From: Euryodendron excelsum | Taxonomy: Eukaryota; Streptophyta; Magnoliopsida; Ericales; Pentaphylacaceae | Assembly: GCA_033060915.1 (NCBI GenBank) | Contig: CM065387.1 | Span: 32,302,501 to 32,366,500, forward strand | DNA length: 64,000 nt | Reading direction: 5' to 3' | Shown: piece after piece, positions 35,131 through 46,600 of the stretch | Position numbering within the stretch: position 1 is the stretch's first letter | Layout: the number at the start of each line of letters is the position of its first letter | The notes under the pieces: model-generated | Databases searched by the model: none | What the model was told of the DNA's origin: nothing | The model's input: only the letters and a program-made list of their open reading frames with translations | Position numbers and translations under genes: made by a program

Positions 35131-36578
35131 GGGGGATGAGAAAAGGTACCTAAAATCAGTAAAGGAAAAAGTTAGTGTCTTATTTTGACAAATTTTTATG
35201 CAATGCATGCTTTAAGGATGCCCCTACTCGAGAGGGACATTAATCATGATGTATTGGCTCACTTTTGGAGATAGAGGGTTTGCTCCTGTATGCGAGTACC
35301 TTACCATTGATACAGTAATCTATACTCATCTTTACCTTCATTCATTTGCGAAAAGGGTTACATTGAACTTTTGGGTTTAAAACCAAAGAGACAAAGTACA
35401 CTTTAATGGGGGAAGGGAGAACATGTTTCTTTGGACTTCCACCTATCTAATTTTATATAAGAAATCTTAAACTACTCTTGAGTCTTCGGATTCGCCTTCA
35501 TTGGATTTAATGTCGAGGAGGTCACTGAGAGACCTTACTGATTGGTTGCACCATGTCTTCTTGGCAATCCTATCTCCATGAGCATAGAGGGATTGGGGCC
35601 CCTCTTATGGAATGACTTAATATGCATGCCATGAGTTCTTAGGGTTACATGGGAACCTTTAGGGTTTGGGTAGGTTTAATGCAAGGGAGAATAACCTTGG
35701 TGTTACTCTCTTTGGGTTGATCATATCCATGAGGATGGAATGACTTGAGTTACTCTGGAACTCTCGTCTTAACATGGAATATGAAATGCATGAATATAGA
35801 CGCAAAGAGTATAAGGAGAGAGAATGCAATGATAAAGTAAACGTGCATGCATGAGCAGTTAGACAAGCATTATAACAGTAACAATATAGTCATTATAACA
35901 ATAGGAATAAACAGGTATAAAGGAAAGTAAAAGTAGTCGCCCTTTCCTCCATAGTTTTGGAAAACGGTATGTGTGTTTTAAATCCTGCAAAGGTTCGACT
36001 ATGCATGGTGTCTATATGAGCATGAGGTTAAGGGTTTACTAATGCGTTCTAAAAAGGCTCAGTTCTTGGATCTTCAAACCTAGGCCCTCTCCTCGAGGTG
36101 GTGCCATGATCGGTTGGTGATCTGAGCGGGGGAACTATTAAGAGGTCGTATGTGAAGAAACTGACACAACATCTTGCACACAACCAATATACCATTCTCC
36201 CTTCTAACTAGAAGGGACATATCAAGGTAGAGAATGCAAATATACAGAATGCAAGTGCACGTGCAGTGTGTGTGTGTCATTTTTGAAAGCAAAGGAAAGG
36301 GCCTAACAACTCTCATTCATCCTGTTCATCACATTCATTCATGCATAGCAATTAGTATGACATAAAACAATAATGCAAACAAAAGCCCACCTACAAAACA
36401 AAGATGCAAGAGTTAGTATGTAGATGACAAACTTAATGTAAGATAATATGAATGGAATTAAATGCATGTTTTTTAAAACAACTTTGAAAATTAATAGTGG
36501 ATAGAATTGGACAAGTTAACTGAAGACTCTACATGGATGAAGGGTGAAGAGACATGACTATGACCTAACCCTCTAAGT
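35131..36578 (-). other. Leader of the 17.3-kb element with short conserved open stretch
   Basis: It matches the leader of the 8,421 element in two blocks (12,744-13,440 and 16,790-17,219). The minus-strand open stretch 36,080-36,316 (78 codons) shares 'CILYLDMSLLVRREN' and 'ILVV' with the other copy. Otherwise no coding signal. Confidence 0.5.
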
Positions 36579-36597
36579 GTCCCCAGCGAAGTCACCA
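36579..36597 (-). other. Primer-binding site (PBS)
   Basis: The minus strand reads TGGTGACTTCGCTGGGGAC, two bases inside the 5' LTR end. It is the same type as at 12,725 and typical of Tat/Ogre-like elements. Confidence 0.75.
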
Positions 36598-36599
36598 GC

Positions 36600-39500
36600 T
36601 GTCGCGCCTAGATTTTTCGCACTCGAGGAATACACATACAAGCGAAAAAAATACTATACTATCTCGTTAGAACTCATCCTTCTAGAAGAATGAGTGCAAC
36701 TAGGTTTGAATAGAAAATTGATTTGAATAAAGGGTTTTTGAAAAACAATTCGGAGTTGCCACCTAACTTGATTAAGGTATGTTAGGTCACCTAAAAACTA
36801 AGCACAATCTGAAGACTACGCTTAGAGTTTTTTAGAAAAGGTTTTTGAAAATACTTCTTCAAGAGCGGGTTTTTAAGAAAAGAGGTTGTTTGAGAACCTT
36901 AAGAAAATATTTAAGCCCTTTTTTAAAATAACTCCATTTGGTCTTTCGAAAACAGTGATCTAAGTTCGGAGGTTGGTTACGTGTAGGAAAGACGCACTAA
37001 GCCATCACCCTATCCCCCCTTGCGGTATCTACATGTCTATTCACCCTAGATTCACCCATTAAAGTCTTCGATTAATACACATCCAAAACTATCCACTTTT
37101 GAAAAGTAATTTTTAAAAAAAGGAATTGACATGATGCATGATATGCATGTGCAAGAAAAAAATTTGATTTGGAAATAGATTTGAAAAGACTTGATTCGAT
37201 TTTAGAAAAGATATTTGAAAAGATAGATTTGATTTTAAAAGAAATTTTTAGAGATTAAAAATAGAGATTTGAAAATAAATTTTTGGAATTAAAAACTTGA
37301 AAGAGATTATGAAATTGAAAACTTAAGAAGAGTTATGGAATTGGAGATTTGAAAAAAGTTATGACCACACCCGTGATGGCTGCCGACGTATCTTTTTTGA
37401 GAAATCAGGTCAACTGTAGTTTGGACAAGAGTCTGATAGAAAATAAAATATATGATTTGAAAAAAAAGATTTTGATTTGAAAAAGATTTCGATTTGAACT
37501 TAGAATAGAATATTGGAAATTGGAATTTGCAATTGAAAAGATTGGACTTTGATTTGGAAAGATAGAACTTGGAAGAAAGACTCGGACTTGTTTTGGAAAG
37601 ATTGAGATTTAAGAAACCTAAACTTAGGAAAGATAGGATTTATGAGGGACTTGAGATTTAAGAAAGATTTGACTCGAATGTTAGACTTGAAAGATTAGGA
37701 AAAGACTGGATTTACGAAATGTTTGAATTAAAAAAGTTCCATTTTAGGAAAGTTTCATTTTAGGACAGTTTCGATTTAGGAAAGTTTGGAAATAGGAAAG
37801 TTTAAAATTTAGGAAAGGTTTGGAATTTGAAAAGTTTAGAATTTAGAAAGTTTTAACTTAAGAAAGTTTTGAATTTTGAAAGTTTTAACTTAAGAAAATT
37901 TTGGATTTAGAAAGATATAAAATTTAAAAAGATTCAAAGTTTGAGTTTTAGAAATACTTGAAATTAGGAAGTGTTTAAGTTTAAGAAAGATTTAAAAATT
38001 TAGATTTGGAAAGGCATGGAATTAAGAGATGTTGGAATTTAGAAGCTTAAAGTTTAAGGAAAGATTTAAAAGTTTAAGTTTTGGAAACTTAAGGTTTAGG
38101 AAAGTATGAGATTAGGAAAGATTTAGATTAGGAAGGATTGGATTCCTATTTCCTAAAACAAAAGATTGGATTTTGTTTCTAAAAAGAGGTGTTTTGATTT
38201 TGTTTCCAAAAACAGAGGATTGGATTTAGTTCCTAAATGGGGAGATTAGATTTGGATTCCTAAAACAAAGGATTTGATTTGGCATGGAATTGGAAAGATG
38301 AAGTTTTAGAAATTCTAGATTTGGAAGGCTATAGTTTGATGTAGAAAATAGGATTTGGAAATCTAAATTTTGAGGCAAGGTTGAAAATCATGTTTTAAGA
38401 AAGAAAATTAGGGTTTTCTAATCGTTGACTCTAGGGTTTAACTTGGGCTCTAAGAAAAGAGATTTTGGAAAGTAGAATTTTTGGAAAGAAAAGGTATTTG
38501 GAAGGGGATCTTAAAAAAAAGTTTTTAGAAAGTACGCTTGAAGAGAGAATTTTTGGAAATGGATTTTTGAAAAGAGTTTTTAGGAAAGAAATTTTTAGAA
38601 ATAGTGGTTAGGAAGGAAACTTAGGAAGTGTTTTTAGAAAGTGAATTTTGAAGAGAGCTTTTTGGAAAGGAGTTTAAAAAGAAGTTTTGAAAAATAGATT
38701 TTTAAAGGGAGTTTTTAGAAAGCAATTTTGGAAAGGAGATTGGAGAGAGTTTTTAAAAAGTATGTTGGAAAAGAGATTTTAGAAAAAGAAATTTGAAAAG
38801 AGGGTTTTTGGAAAGTCTCTAAAAATATCTCATTTTCTTGAAATGATTCTAACCATAAGAAGATTAGAATCATTCTAAGATTGTGGTTTTAAAAACAACA
38901 AGGAAAATATGGACCATATTGGTCATTTTGAATGTAACACTTTCCTAAAGCAACCCTAACCATAGAAGGAGGGGAGGGGGGGGAAGATGGGGGATTAAAA
39001 TAGAAAAAAATCCAAGTGGGTTAGGAGAGAGAAGAGAGAGGGGGAAGATGCGTTAAGCTTAAATAGAGAGCCTACCTTGTGTCTTCTTTTATTTGCTTTT
39101 TTTTGCTTGCTTTCTTTACTTTGATCTTCGCCTTGCTTTGCGTCGGTCTTCGAGAGCTTGTTTTAATCTTCGGGAGCTTCGGAGTTGCAGCGCATCAAGT
39201 CTTCAATGGAGGCTAGTATAGGAGTGTATACGAGTGTATGTGAGTATAGGGAGTGTAGGTATACTAGTGTTTAGTGTATGGGGGCTAGGGTCTGGAAAAT
39301 CTAAAAACGACTAGGGTTTGGGGAGGCTACGAGCTCTGTATATCGAAGAGGAGAGTTTTTAGATTGAGTTTGCGAACCCTTTTCATGCTGGAGGAGGCTG
39401 TGTATTTATAGACAGAAGAATGCACTAGTGCCTGCTACAGTTGTGCCAAGCCAAAAATTCCACTGGCGCCACTCGGAGTGGTGCCAGCCATTTAGGAAAT

Positions 39501-40957
39501 GTTTAAAGTTGGCAAGCAATGTATCTTTAAAAGATTTGGGCGTCTGTATTAGTGACTACCATGCAATTTTTAGCTTGACTTTACTAGGAGTGATTCTGGA
39601 AGTTTCGAGAACGATTTAAAGGGTCGGGAATGGCCCGGAGGGCCGAAAAGGGACAGGAACCCCTAAAACAGTGTCTCGGGGGTAGTAGACTTGAAAAATG
39701 ATGACAATATTTGTTGAAGGAGTTGACCGGGCCATTAGGGGCAAAATGGTCAATTAGGCCGGAAAGCTACTAGGATGGACTCGGAATATCCTAGAAGAAG
39801 ACTTGAAGCTTGGAAACATTAACTAGAATGTTCTAAGAGGCTACCTGTTTGATGCCTAGAGTTGGCGTGGTCGGAAAAGGCGACCGGCCTATTAGGGATA
39901 AAACGGTTATTTTGCACCAAGTTTGCCGCAACTGACTCAGAATGATCCCGAAAGATAATGAAAGGTCAGGAATATTATAAGGAGCATTCTTGAGAAGTTA
40001 CTGGTTTGATACCTAGAGCCAGTGTGGTTCCCATGGCGCTCGGATGCCTAAGGGCAAAATAGTCATCTTGACAAGAATGTCTCAAAATTGGCTCGAAATT
40101 GATTGGAAGGCACCTAATCATGCCAGATTGTCTTTAAGATAATCTTGGATAGGTGGACTTACCGTTCTGAGAACTTAGGTACTTTCTCAAGAAAGGTGCC
40201 GGAAATAGCCGTAGGGGTAGTTTGGTCATTTTTCACCAGAGTGGGCTAGTAGGCACTTGTGTTGACCTGGGTTTTGAGTGTTTCCATCACTCTGACGGTG
40301 GTTCCGTGATGTAGGGGTTTGCTGGCAAGTCCCTATATCGACCTGTTTGTGAGTGTTTCCGGCACTTTGATGGTTGCGATGTTTACGAGTATTTCCGTTA
40401 CTCTAATGGGTTGCGATCATTCTAGAGACTGCCTGATCTCAGAAAGCTGCTAGGTGGACTTAGCACTTGAGGAATCAACTTTTTCAGAAGGCGTACCGAA
40501 ACAGACATTTCTTCATTGGCAGGCTAGTAGGCGCCAAAGGTGGACTGTTCTACCATCTAAGGGATTTGGGGTCTCGTCCCGGTCGATGAGTTTGAAGGGA
40601 CATACCATTTCGAAGAGTTCTCTCGGAAAACGTGCTGGACAGGAGGCACTTACCACCTCGAGGAATCAACTATCTCAAAAGGCATACTAAATTGGATTTG
40701 GAATTGGAGTTGGAATTGGACTAGAATTGTACTAGAAAAGGGGACTTATTGTCTTCGAAAAGACGTGCCCACTGGAATTGGACCGGATAATGCCCCGATG
40801 GCATTTTGGTTATTTTGCCTCTATTTGGGTCGAACGGGCCTGTGAAGCGATGGATTGACTGGATTATGTTTGAAAAATTAAAATATGTCCACATTGACTT
40901 GAACTCAAATCTGGACGAACTGGAGACTGCAGAGCAGGCAAAAATGGAGTGCTTACA
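36600..40957 (-). repeat. 5' LTR (4.36 kb) of the 17.3-kb element
   Basis: On the minus strand it begins TGTAAGCACTCCA (40,957) and ends with the complement of TGTCGCGCC at 36,600. It keeps the promoter with the TATA box and GGCGCC words (39,400-39,500). It lacks about 350 bp present in the 3' LTR, with the junction near 38,965. Besides indels, many single-base differences from the 3' LTR are visible, so the insertion is not recent. Confidence 0.88.
39403..39410 (-). promoter_or_regulatory. LTR TATA box (minus strand)
   Basis: The minus strand reads TATAAATA in CTGTCTATAAATACAC, in the same context as 9,799-9,806 of the related LTR. It would start the genomic RNA of the 17.3-kb element towards gag. 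Confidence 0.65.
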
Positions 40958-40962
40958 ATGTG
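40958..40962. repeat. Target-site duplication, right copy (ATGTG)
   Basis: Identical to 23,662-23,666. The host RT sequence resumes directly afterwards at 40,963. Confidence 0.9.
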
Positions 40963-41646
40963 TGTTCGGGGTAAGCTCTGGGAAGTTTCTTAGATTTTTG
41001 GTTACAGGCTGGGGGATTGAAGCAGATCTGTGTCAAATAAGCGCAATCCAAAATTTTTAAGCCTCGAGGAACATCAAATAAGTCCATAAGTTGATTAGAA
41101 TGGCAGTAGCTCTTAATTAGTTCATTAGCTGATCTTCAGATAAGTGCCAGCCATTCTTCTAACTTTTGAAAAACGAAAGCAGTTCAACTGGAGTCCTGAT
41201 TGTGACTAGGCCTTTGCCGACCTATAGAAATATCTGGCCCAGCCACCACTACTTTCTATGCCATTCAAGCATGAAGAGCTCTATCTCTATCCAATAGTAT
41301 CAGACCACGTAATAAGCGTCATCCTGCTTCGTTAGCAAGACAGGCATCGAAAGCCAGTCTACTACGTTAGCAAAAACTTTATGGGAGCGGAAAGCATGTA
41401 TCCTTCACTAGAGAAACTGACCCTAGCGTTGGTAATGGCATCACGTAAGTTGGTACACTACTTTAGGGCCCATACTATCAATGTCCTCACGGACCATCAG
41501 CTTAACCCATTTCTCAGGAGAGCAGATTTCTCGAGAAGACTAGCAAAATGGGCTATGGAGCTAGAAGAGTTCGACATCAAATTCCTACCTAAGTTGGCAG
41601 TGAAAGGTCAGGTATTTACTAATTTTATTCCTGAATTTTTTTATTA
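40963..41646 (+). pseudogene. Reverse transcriptase C-terminus and RNase H of the Tat-lineage element
   Basis: This resumes the RT connection domain ('SSGKFLRFLVT', 'GIEADLCQISAIQ', 40,970-41,050). After frame changes the RT-linked RNase H appears: 'PVYYVSKNFMGAE' (about 41,355-41,390), 'EKLTLALVMASRKLVHYF' and 'INVLTDHQLNPFLRR' (41,476-41,520), then 'RLAKWAMELEEFDIKF'. The TDH word includes a family-conserved catalytic aspartate. Stops occur upstream of 41,381. Confidence 0.8.
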
Positions 41647-41689
41647 AACTGCCCCAAGAAGCCATTTAGACACCTAATGCCGATCAACC

Positions 41690-42200
41690 AAATTGAAACC
41701 CCCCTTGGAATTGTGGGAGATTGCTGATCATTGGAAGCTCTTTGTCGAAAGAGCGTCCAACGACAGGGGGGCATGATCGGGCATAATCCTAATCATGCCA
41801 AATGGCATGGCATTGGAGTAAGCTATAAAGTTAGAGTTTTTTTGCATCGAATAACGAGTCAGAATATAAGGCTTTGCTCATCGGCTTACACGGAGCTATA
41901 GAGCTCAAGATTGCCTAGATAGTTATATATTTAGATTCTCAATTGGTGGTTAATCAGATCAGGGGTGAGTATATGGCAAAGAACGATAGGATGGCACAAT
42001 ATCTGGCAAAAGCAAAAGAACTACTCAGCAAATTCAGTAGATATAAGCTCCATTAAATTAGCCCCGATAGCAACGCTCATGCAAATGCCTTGGCAACACT
42101 GGTAGTAGCCCTAAAGTCAAGATCGAAGAGAACAATTCATGTGGAGACACTGCCTAGCTCAAGCATATTTCAAGAAAAAGTGCAAGCTTTGGCTATCCAA
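41690..42200 (+). pseudogene. Second (archaeal-type) RNase H of the Tat-lineage element
   Basis: The reading, in several frames, follows the extra RNase H of Tat elements: 'WKLFVERASNDRGA' (about 41,730; the usual FVDGASN with the first aspartate changed to glutamate), 'GIILIMPNGMALE'-like sequence, 'EYEALLIGL'-like sequence near 41,865, 'LDSQLVVNQIRGEYM' (about 41,930-41,975) and 'NDRMAQYLAKAKELL'. Presence between RNase H and integrase assigns the element to the Tat lineage. Multiple stops are present. Confidence 0.75.
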
Positions 42201-43575
42201 TAATTAGGGCCATCCTGGATGGACTTGATCATCTCCTACCTCGATAGGGATGAGCTGCCAGAAGACAAGAATGAGGCTAGCAGAATCAAATACGAGTCAT
42301 TAAAGTACTGGCTATCACCCGATAAGGAACTATATAGAAAGTCATTCACCGGTCCCTATTTGTATTGTGTCCATCCGGACAAAGTGCAGAGCATCTTGTT
42401 TGAAATTTATGATGATATCTATGGGAGTCTCGTTAGTGGAAGATCTCTAGCACACCGAGCTATTTCACAGGGCTATTGGTGGCCTTATATGCAGAAGGAC
42501 GCCGCCTAGTATGTTCTGAAATGTGAAAAGTGCCAAAAGTTATTACCGATAATTCACTAGCTTGCTGAAGACCTCACAACTATTACCAGTCTATGGCCTT
42601 TTGCAAAATGGGGGTTGGACATAATTGGATCGTTGCCTTGAGCTTCAAGGAATAAGAGATTCCTCATAGTGGCAACTGATTACTTCACCAAATGGGTGGA
42701 AGCAGAGCCCTTATCGACTATCAGAGAAGTTGACGCTAAGAGGTTTGCATGGAGGAGCATCATTAGAAGATTAGGGATACCCCGTGCACTGGTTTTAGAC
42801 AACAGCACCTAGTTTGATGACAACATGTTTAGAGAATTTTGTAATGGGCTTGGGATCAGAAATTACTATTCCACAAAGAAGTGCAAAGTCTGGCTATCAA
42901 GCAATTAGGGCCATCTTGGATGGACCTGATCATTTCCTACCTCAACAGGGATGAGCTGTCGGAAGATAAGAATATGGCCAAAAGAATCAAGCACAAATCA
43001 TTAAAATACTGACTATCACCCGATAAAAAACTATATGGAAAATCATTCACCAGTCCCTATTTGCATTGTGTCCACCCGGACAAAGTACAGGGTATCTTGT
43101 TTGAAATTCATGAAGGTATCTATGGGAGTCATGTCGGTGGAAGATCTCTAGAACACCGAGCTATTTCATAAGGCTATTGGTGGCCTTATATGCAGAAGGA
43201 CGCTACCCAGTATGTTCTAAAATGTGAAAAGTGCCAGGAGTTTTCACCAATAATTCACCAGCCTATTGAGGACCTCACAACTATTACCAACTCATGGCCG
43301 TTTGCATAATGAGGGTTGGACATAGTCGGACCGTTGCCTTGAGCTCTAGGGAATAAGAGATTCCTCATAGTGACAACTGATTACTTCACCAAGTGGGTGG
43401 AAGCAAAGCCTTTATCGACTATCAGAAAAGTTGACATTAGGAGATTTGCATAGAGGAGCATCATTACAAGATTTAGGATACCCTGTGTACTGGTTTCAAA
43501 CAAAGGCACCCAGTTTGACGGTAACATATTTAGAGAATTCTGCAATAGGCTTGGGATCAAAAATTACTATTCCAT
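42175..43575 (+). repeat. 701-bp tandem duplication within integrase
   Basis: The segment beginning near 42,175 (GTGCAAGCTTTGGCTATC) is repeated from about 42,876 with a constant offset of 701 bp, for example CATCCTGGATGG at 42,211 and CATCTTGGATGG at 42,912. The first copy ends at ATTACTATTCCAC near 42,870; the second ends at the same word near 43,572 and then continues into the rest of integrase. The copies differ at many sites, so the duplication is old. Confidence 0.9.
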
Positions 43576-44179
43576 GCCGGCCTATCTACAATGCAACAGG
43601 AAAGCCAAGATATCAAACAAGACCATGTTAAATGGAATAAAAAAAAGGCTGGAAAAATCCAAAGGAAGATGGGTAGAAGAGCTGCTTAGTGTCTTATGGT
43701 CTTACAGAACCACTCCAAGGAGATCTACTGGAAAAACCCTTTTCTCAATGGCATATGGGGTGGAGGTAGTAATACCCTTGGAGGTCGGACATCCAACTAT
43801 TAGATTGACAGCATTTGACACTGGCCTCAACAACCAGACTTTGGCGAAGGACCTTGACCTTATTGAAGAAAAGAGAGAAACTGCCTTACTCAAACTCACT
43901 GGATATCATCAGCAGCTTAGCTAAGCCTATAACAAACAAGTACAGCCAAGAGCTTTTACTCCCAATGACTTAGTGCTAAGGAAAGTATTGGGGCAACTAA
44001 GAATCCAGCAGAGGGGAAGCTCAACCCAAACTGGGAAGATTCTTACAGAGTTGTATCCCAGGTCGGCGTGGGGGCATACCGATTGTAAACTATCAAAGAA
44101 AGGCAACAACTACCCCGACCTTGGAATACTAACAATCTTAGAAAATTCTATCAATATGGGTGTTTCCCAAATGACGTAA
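42219..44179 (+). pseudogene. Integrase of the Tat-lineage element, internally duplicated
   Basis: Two successive copies of the N-terminal zinc-binding and catalytic-core segments are followed by one C-terminal part. Zinc domain: 'AHRAISQGYWWPYMQKD' and 'LKCEKCQK' (first copy; its first histidine is lost, while the second copy keeps 'GSHVGG'). Core: 'ATDYFTKWVEAEPLSTI' with catalytic Asp, and 'GIPRALVLDNS' with the second Asp. After the second copy the usual A-E-ISNKT word reads AKISNKT (about 43,604-43,625), so the catalytic glutamate is lysine. C-terminus: 'RWVEELLSVLWSYRTTPRRS', 'VVIPLEVGHPTIR', and, frameshifted, a final NNLRKFYQ-type word near 44,135. It inserted the DNA copy into chromosomes. 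Confidence 0.85.
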
Positions 44180-44310
44180 TGATCTATGACAATCTATGAT
44201 AATACATTGTTTTTTCCTCAAAAGTTACAAGTGATTCAACGAATCTATAGACAAGCATAAAAGGAGATAACCATAAAAAACCAAGTGTAAAAACTTGGTC
44301 CTGTCCAACT

Positions 44311-45953
44311 TGTTGGTGTTGACTCCACGCCTTGATTTTGATGATAACTAAATCTTGTGTTAGTTTACTAATGCATTTATTTAGTGTGCAGATTAATAAG
44401 GATTATAATTTAGACTTAAAGCTTGACTTAAAGTCTAATACATATCAAAATGGATGCATAACAATTTCAAGTTCGAGCCATGCACCAAAACAGAGCAATT
44501 GCACCCATTCAAACTATAAACAAATGATTTGCATTCGAAGATATTGAAGGTGTTCAAAAGAAGATTTCATTAAGTCTGCAAAGACTCAATGAAGTTGACT
44601 TGAATTCTAAGAGATTGAAGGAATTCAAAAAGAGAATTCATCATGATTGCAAAGTCTCTGTAAAGAATTCAAAAGAAGACTTCATTTGGGCTGTGAAGAC
44701 TCAATAACGTTGATGTGTATTCGAAGAAATTGAAAGTGCTCAAAAGTAAACTTCATTAAGCTTCTAAAGACTCAATGAAGCTATCCTAAAAAAGAGATCG
44801 GCATCGTATATAAGAAGCTTGACATGGATAAAAAGAATGTTAGCAACAAATGGAAAGAGATTGGCAATGAAGAAGAGAAGCTTGGCATTAATAAAAAGAA
44901 GGTTAGCAACAAATGGAAAGGGATCAGCCATGAAGAAGAGAAGCTTGACATTAATGAAAAGAAGTTTGGTAGCTCGGCAAATATGATCATAAAAAAAAAA
45001 AAATTCAATCCAAATTAAATTGAAGACATTCTTGAATAATCACAATGGATTGAAGACTTTGAAGAAAATCATACCCCAAAGAGAAGACTCATTGAAGATC
45101 TTAAAGTGTCTTTGAAGCCATACTTGAACATCCCCAGACTGTTTGAAGCTAAACTAGACAAGGAAGACATGAATGAAGATTTTTGGGTGATATGTCGATA
45201 CATGAACTTGATGTGTCGACACATAAAGACAGAAAGTAACTTCTGGAGAATGCAGACTTGATGTGTTGACACATGAAGCCAAGTGTCGGTATATGGGGAC
45301 TAACGGCTATATTTTTAAACGTTATATTGAACTGGGTGCACACTAAATGAGCCTTCAACGGGTGAAGTCAGTGTAGGGCCTTATATACAAGCCTCCAAAT
45401 GCATTTATGAAGTGGAGATACAACATTCACTGATTGATTGAGCTAAAAATTCTCTATCTTCAAGTTAGCATTTAGTGAGCTATTCAATTTCCATCTACTC
45501 TTCTTAGAGAGTTTGTATTTCATTTTTATATCTTTGATATACTTGTAAGTGAGAGTTGGAGTGTTCTCTTGAGAAATAAAAACAATTGTAAGTTGAAGTG
45601 GATCTCGAACAAAACCACTTGGTGGCTGGAAGAACTTGGAAAGAAGTTCTTGTGTAAAAGTGAGCCAAGAACTTTGGAAATTAGCATCTACTTTGTATTT
45701 GAAAATTGCATAGTGGAAGAAGACTTCAAGGGGATCTTAAGGTGAGGACGTAGACCATAAGTTGTGGTTGAATCTCGGTAATTCTTGGTGTGCTTTCTTG
45801 TACTCTGTTTTCATTTCACTATTGCTTACATTGCATTTCGTATATATCTTGAATTATTGTTCCATTGATTAGATCAATTTTAACTAATTTAATTACTTTA
45901 ATTTTTGAAAAACTCGAGTCATCCCCCCTCTTGGGTTGCCTTTTGGGACAACA
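44311..45953 (+). repeat. Copia LTR (1.64 kb)
   Basis: It begins TGTTGGTGTTGACTCCACGC and ends TTTTGGGACAACA, immediately before the primer site. It contains several TGTGTCGACACAT-like words (45,190-45,270) and a 63-bp repeat. The C-rich ATCCCCCCTCTTGGGTTGCC before the end is common in SIRE/Tork-type copia LTRs; the lineage is not settled. Confidence 0.8.
44813..44980. repeat. 63-bp tandem repeat in copia LTR, about 2.6 copies
   Basis: AGAAGCTTGACAT/AGAAGCTTGGCATT words begin units at 44,813, 44,876 and 44,939, an exact 63-bp spacing. Because 63 is a multiple of three, both strands stay open across it and give repetitive, meaningless open stretches. Confidence 0.9.
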
Positions 45954-45954
45954 A

Positions 45955-45966
45955 TTGGTATCAGAC
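45955..45966 (+). other. Copia primer-binding site
   Basis: TTGGTATCAGAC follows the LTR end by one base. TGGTATCAGAGC is the usual plant copia primer site, complementary to initiator methionine tRNA. Confidence 0.8.
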
Positions 45967-46008
45967 TTTGTATTCATGTTTTAGACTTAACATCATAGGA
46001 ATAAATCC

Positions 46009-46600
46009 ATGGCAACTAACTTTGGAGAGGTCAATCCACCAACAGACCACCTATGTTTAATGACACCAATTACAACTATTGGAAGAATAGAATGAGAATC
46101 TATATTCAATTGGTAGATTATGAATTATCGAGAATTATAGTGAATGATCCCAAAACCCCTACGAAAAGAGTAGAAAGCATTGATATTCCTAAGCCCAAAT
46201 CCGAATGGGATGAAGATGATTTGAAAATGCTACAATCTAATGCTAAAGTCATGAATATTTTATATTGTGCACTTGATCCTAACGAATTTAATCGCATCTC
46301 TACTTGTGAATCAGCCAAAGAAATATGGGATTGACTAGAGGTAACACATGAAGGTACTAATCAGGTTAAGGAATCTAAAATCAATATCTTAGTACATAGT
46401 TATGAATTGTTTAAAATGAAATCGGATGAGTCTATTACCAAAATGTTCACAAGGTTCACCAATATTATTAATGGTTTGAAATCTCTTTGAGATGTGTATC
46501 CTAACAATGAGTAAATAAAAAATATCTTAAGGTCGCTGCCAAAGACTTCGAAAGCTAAGGTCACGGAAATTCAAGAAACAAAAGATCTCAACATGTTGAC
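46009..46600 (+). pseudogene. Copia gag (UBN2 family), broken
   Basis: ATG at 46,009 (MATNFGEVN) is followed by a frame change near 46,045. The UBN2-type gag start then reads 'FNDTNYNYWKNRMRIYIQ' (46,056-46,109), 'YELSRIIVND', 'ALDPNEFNRISTCESAKEIW', a stop, then 'VKESKINILVHSYELFKM', 'ITKMFTRFTNIINGLKSL' and 'ILRSLPKTSKAKVTEIQE'. Reading stops at about 46,600, about half the usual gag length, and the zinc knuckle is missing. It encoded the particle protein. Confidence 0.8.

Larger units (their letters stand above)
23667..40957 (-). mobile_element. Complete 17.3-kb non-autonomous Tat/Ogre-like LTR element with gag and an antisense PMD gene, no pol
   Basis: Reading on the minus strand: 5' LTR (40,957-36,600), PBS (36,597-36,579), leader with a short conserved open stretch, decayed gag (about 35,130-33,768), about 1.8 kb without coding signal, a PMD gene in the opposite direction (30,100-31,924, plus strand), spacer, polypurine tract (28,280-28,266) and 3' LTR (28,265-23,667). 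Termini are TG...CA on both sides, with perfect ATGTG target duplications. Excision in silico makes the RT reading of the host element continuous across the junction, which fixes the boundaries. No protease, RT, RNase H or integrase motif occurs inside, so mobilisation needed an autonomous partner. Internal region 8.3 kb, LTRs 4.6 and 4.4 kb. Confidence 0.9.
20015..44310 (+). mobile_element. Decayed Tat-lineage Ty3/gypsy retrotransposon, split by a 17.3-kb insertion and 3'-truncated
   Basis: Order: 5' LTR (525 bp), primer-binding site, gag, protease, RT (broken at 23,666 and resuming at 40,963), RNase H, a second archaeal-type RNase H, integrase. RT-RH followed by a second RNase H before integrase is diagnostic of the Tat lineage. 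No second LTR with the TGTGGGCC start was found before the copia LTR at 44,311, so the 3' end is lost. Catalytic residues are replaced in protease, RT and integrase, and stops occur in every domain, so it is long dead. About 7 kb of this span is the element itself; the rest is the inserted element. Confidence 0.85.
44311..46600 (+). mobile_element. Truncated Ty1/copia retrotransposon (LTR, PBS, gag)
   Basis: A complete LTR (44,311-45,953), a TGGTATCAGA primer site and a broken gag are present. After about 46,600 the copia reading stops; no protease, integrase, RT or second LTR follows. It directly follows the end of the Tat element's coding region, whose own 3' LTR is absent, so one or more deletions joined the two. 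Confidence 0.8.

Noticed and set aside
44781..45018. Overlapping open stretches on both strands (75 and 64 codons)
   Set aside because: They only reflect the 63-bp tandem repeat, whose period is a multiple of three; the translations are repetitive and carry no motif.
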